Shown: piece by piece, positions 62,084 through 64,000 of the stretch
How the letters are laid out: each line of letters opens with the position of its first letter
Position numbering within the stretch: position 1 is the first letter of the stretch
NCBI GenBank assembly: GCA_021772055.1
Contig: JAETNR010000019.1
Coordinates: 1 to 64,000, forward strand
Origin: Blautia sp.
GTDB taxonomy: Bacteria > Bacillota > Clostridia > Lachnospirales > Lachnospiraceae
Direction of reading: 5' to 3'
DNA length: 64,000 nt
Program-made: the position numbers and the translations under genes
Notes under the pieces: model-generated
Seen by the model: the letters and a program-made list of their open reading frames with translations, nothing else
The model's database searches: none
Told to the model about the DNA's origin: nothing

Positions 62084-63646
62084 ATGAAAATTTTATTGAT
62101 TTCAGGACACGGCGCGGGCGATTCCGGCGCGGCGTCAATTTTCGGAGTAGAAGCAACGGAAACGGTTGTCATGGTTCAGGAAATCAAAAAGGCCCTGGAC
62201 GGTTACGCCGACGTTTCTTTGTATCCCACAGATCGGAACGCATACACCGACATTCACCGCGGCGGTCTGAAGGTAAATCCGGCAGATTATGACTATATCC
62301 TGGAAGTACATTTCAATGCTTGCGTCCAGGACATTAAGGGGAACGGCGTCACAACCGGAACCGAAATCTTTGTTACAACGACAGAAAGTGGCATTTCGGT
62401 TGAACAGGCAATCGTGAACCAGATCGCGAAGCTTGGATTCAAAAACCGCGGCGTCAAGCGGACGAATTTTTCTGTTATTTACAAGTGCAAACAGGCCGGG
62501 ACGTCCGCCGCGCTTCTGGAAACGTGCTTCATCGACGACAAGGACGACATGACAATCTACAACGCCGACAAAGCCGCCGTCGCAAATGCCGTCGCAAAAG
62601 GAATCGTTGAGGGGTTCGGCCTGAAAAAGAGTGGCTCCGGATCAACAGGCCAGGCGTCCGGGAACACTGGAAATTCCGGAAAGAAACAGATCAATGCGAA
62701 ATGCGCTTCTCCGGACGCATTTATCAAAAAAATCGCGCCGTTATGCCAGGCGGATTATGAAAAACACAAGATTCTTCCGTCGCTTAAAATCGCGCAGTCA
62801 TGCCTTGAAACCGGCCACGGAACAAGTGATCTTTATATTTACGCAAGCGCGGCGTTTGGAATCAAGGCTTCCGGCGGCTGGAATGGAAAAGTATTCCGAA
62901 AAAAATCAAAAGAAGTTTATAATAATGTGGAAACGTTCGAGGAATCAGATTTCCGCGCATATGACAGCCTGGAAGCGTCCGTCAACGATCACGGCGAATT
63001 CTTGCAGAAAGACCGCTACAAAAAGGTTGTCGGCGAAACAGACTTCAATAAAGCCGCGGCTGAAATCAAGGCGGCCGGATATGCAACCGATCCGGGATAT
63101 ACGGACAGCCTGAAAAAGATTTACAATACCTACAATTTAGGCCAGTACGATTCTATTATTCCGAATAAACCGTCCACAGACGCACAGAGCGGCACAGAAA
63201 CGGCCGGAAATGCTTCGGACGGTATTTCGGTCGGCTCCGTCGTTAAAATCGCTTCAGGGGCCGTTTACGGCGGTTTGAGCGGCACACGCGGAAAGAAGGT
63301 TCCGGCCGCACAGTGCGGATCAAAGAAACATACGGTTGCGGCCCTGGCAACACACAAGGGCGTAAAAGAAGCGAAGCTGAAGGAAATTAATTCCTGGGTG
63401 GCCGTATCTTCGCTTTTGGCGGCCGGAAATGCTACGGCCAGTATTTCGGTCGGCTCCGTCGTCAAAATCGCTTCAGGGGCCGTTTACGGCGGTTTGAGCG
63501 GCACACGTGGAAAGAAGGTTCCGGCCGCACAGTGCGGATCAAAGAAACATACGGTCGCGGCCCTGGCAACACACAAGGGCGTGAAAGAAGCGAAGCTGAA
63601 GGAAATTAATTCCTGGGTGGCCGTAAAGTATTTAAACCTTGCCTGA
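62084..63646 (+). CDS. Modular endolysin: amidase plus glucosaminidase plus two wall-binding repeats
   Basis: The 520-residue protein starts with an Amidase_3 domain: LISGHGAGDSGA, YILEVHFNA (His) and ALLETCFID (Glu). Residues 205-360 form a glucosaminidase-type domain (LKIAQSCLETGHGTSDLYIY). The C-terminus has two nearly identical 61-residue repeats (VGSVVKIASGAVYGGLSGTR in both), likely cell-wall binding. No signal peptide, so it uses the holin for export. AAAGGGGT precedes ATG 62084. Confidence 0.9.
   Translation: MKILLISGHGAGDSGAASIFGVEATETVVMVQEIKKALDGYADVSLYPTDRNAYTDIHRGGLKVNPADYDYILEVHFNACVQDIKGNGVTTGTEIFVTTTESGISVEQAIVNQIAKLGFKNRGVKRTNFSVIYKCKQAGTSAALLETCFIDDKDDMTIYNADKAAVANAVAKGIVEGFGLKKSGSGSTGQASGNTGNSGKKQINAKCASPDAFIKKIAPLCQADYEKHKILPSLKIAQSCLETGHGTSDLYIYASAAFGIKASGGWNGKVFRKKSKEVYNNVETFEESDFRAYDSLEASVNDHGEFLQKDRYKKVVGETDFNKAAAEIKAAGYATDPGYTDSLKKIYNTYNLGQYDSIIPNKPSTDAQSGTETAGNASDGISVGSVVKIASGAVYGGLSGTRGKKVPAAQCGSKKHTVAALATHKGVKEAKLKEINSWVAVSSLLAAGNATASISVGSVVKIASGAVYGGLSGTRGKKVPAAQCGSKKHTVAALATHKGVKEAKLKEINSWVAVKYLNLA
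63202..63625 (+). repeat. Near-identical 205-bp direct repeats in the endolysin gene
   Basis: Copy 1 spans 63202-63406 and copy 2 spans 63421-63625, offset 219 bases (73 codons). They differ at only a few positions, mostly silent, e.g. GTTAAA/GTCAAA and CGCGGA/CGTGGA. This is a recent in-frame duplication. Confidence 0.95.
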
Positions 63647-63703
63647 CGTGCATATTCGCCCCATACGGGCATTTTGACACCTTGTTCAATAATTTATAAG
63701 ATA

Positions 63704-63734
63704 AGCCCCGTAAAACAGCTTTACGGGGCTTTTT
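63704..63734 (+). terminator. Late operon terminator
   Basis: AGCCCCGTAAA (63704-63714) and TTTACGGGGCT (63720-63730) form a perfect 11-bp stem followed by a T-tract. It closes the late transcript. Confidence 0.9.
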
Positions 63735-63753
63735 GTTACGTTTCCTTTTAAAT

Positions 63754-63810
63754 TCTGATTAACTCTGATATACTTTGATTAATTCTGATCTATTCTGACG
63801 TTCTCTGATC
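63754..63810 (-). repeat. Six 10-bp iterons, reverse orientation of the tubC-like array
   Basis: TCTGATTAAC at 63754-63763 is the exact reverse complement of the early-array unit GTTAATCAGA; five more units (TCTGATATAC, TTTGATTAAT, TCTGATCTAT, TCTGACGTTC, TCTGATC) follow in 10-base register. It is the only other place in the window where I see this repeat. Confidence 0.75.
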
Positions 63811-63814
63811 CAGC

Positions 63815-63835
63815 AAAAAGGGCCTTGCGGCCCTT
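63815..63835 (-). terminator. Terminator of a leftward gene
   Basis: AAGGGCC (63818-63824) pairs with GGCCCTT (63829-63835). On the minus strand it is followed by T5. It terminates transcription entering from the right. Confidence 0.7.
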
Positions 63836-63879
63836 AATCGTTAATGTCATTTATGCACTTTCTTTCACAATATTCATCA

Positions 63880-63999
63880 TCAGATTTCGATTCCGAATTC
63901 ACTTTCTAATAGTGATTCAAAATCAGGATCGCGCTCAAGATAGGCAATCAAAAATTCTTCCGGTTCGCACGGCGCAAGTTCAAAATGCAATCCCTTTCT
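63880..63999 (-). CDS. C-terminal part of a leftward gene cut by window edge
   Basis: The 39 visible residues are acidic: LHFELAPCEPEEFLIAYLER then DFESLLESEFGIEI, stop at 63880. I do not recognise it. Opposite orientation to the late operon suggests a separate moron-type or right-end gene. Confidence 0.45.
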   Translation of the reverse strand, partial: RKGLHFELAPCEPEEFLIAYLERDPDFESLLESEFGIEI

Positions 64000-64000
64000 G

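Overview
The window suggests a low-to-mid GC Firmicute, most likely a gut Clostridia/Lachnospiraceae. The basis is the strong AGGAGG-type ribosome binding sites, the kduI-kduD and GH29 carbohydrate genes, consensus sigma-A promoters and a Clostridia-style prophage gene set. This is a judgement from gene content; no database search was possible.

Bases 1 to about 4.5 kb are a graveyard of mobile-element remnants: a palindromic repeat, a tyrosine-integrase tail, many TTCGTAA repeats, a decapitated ParA joined directly to the C-terminal part of a large STAND-like ATPase, an IS91-type transposase tail and a shredded HTH gene. From 4.5 to 15 kb comes ordinary chromosome: two Nudix genes, a broken DUF1848 radical-SAM gene, an EamA transporter, a YjbR/MmcQ protein, an alkyltransferase-like protein, a broken GH29 fucosidase, an AraC regulator, kduI-kduD (uronate catabolism), an M24 aminopeptidase and eutH. 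eutH stops being EutH near base 14,985, which I read as the left attachment site of a prophage.

From about 15.0 kb to the right edge, or nearly so, runs one large prophage. A large serine integrase, a SWIM-finger membrane protein and an XRE repressor read leftward from a divergent promoter pair at 19.28-19.39 kb. The rightward early region (19.4-35.2 kb) holds small unknowns, an HNH homing-type nuclease, a PAPS-reductase-like gene broken at a G9 tract, a diversified C-type-lectin-like protein, a candidate type III partition module (10-bp iterons, winged-helix protein, membrane protein, TubZ-like GTPase), replication initiator, DnaC-like loader, SSB, HD hydrolase, radical SAM, GIY-YIG and a sigma-region-4-like regulator. 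A 5-repeat promoter region at 35.3-35.4 kb precedes the late genes. The head genes are lambda-like (Nu1/GpA terminase, GpB portal, ClpP-type protease, D, E). The tail is contractile and P2-like (sheath, tube, frameshifted chaperone, tape measure, X, D, V, U, gp25, J, I). Lysis genes follow.

The most striking system is a diversity-generating retroelement (DGR) at 57.9-61.0 kb. It has a variable protein with its variable repeat, an Avd accessory gene, a template repeat and a reverse transcriptase. A second variable repeat lies 35 kb upstream in an early-region protein, and both variable repeats differ from the template almost only at template adenines. Both are followed by a GC-rich hairpin of the kind known to guide retrohoming. 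The second notable system is the TubZRC-like partition module with two oppositely oriented iteron arrays 38 kb apart, in a phage that appears to be integrated.
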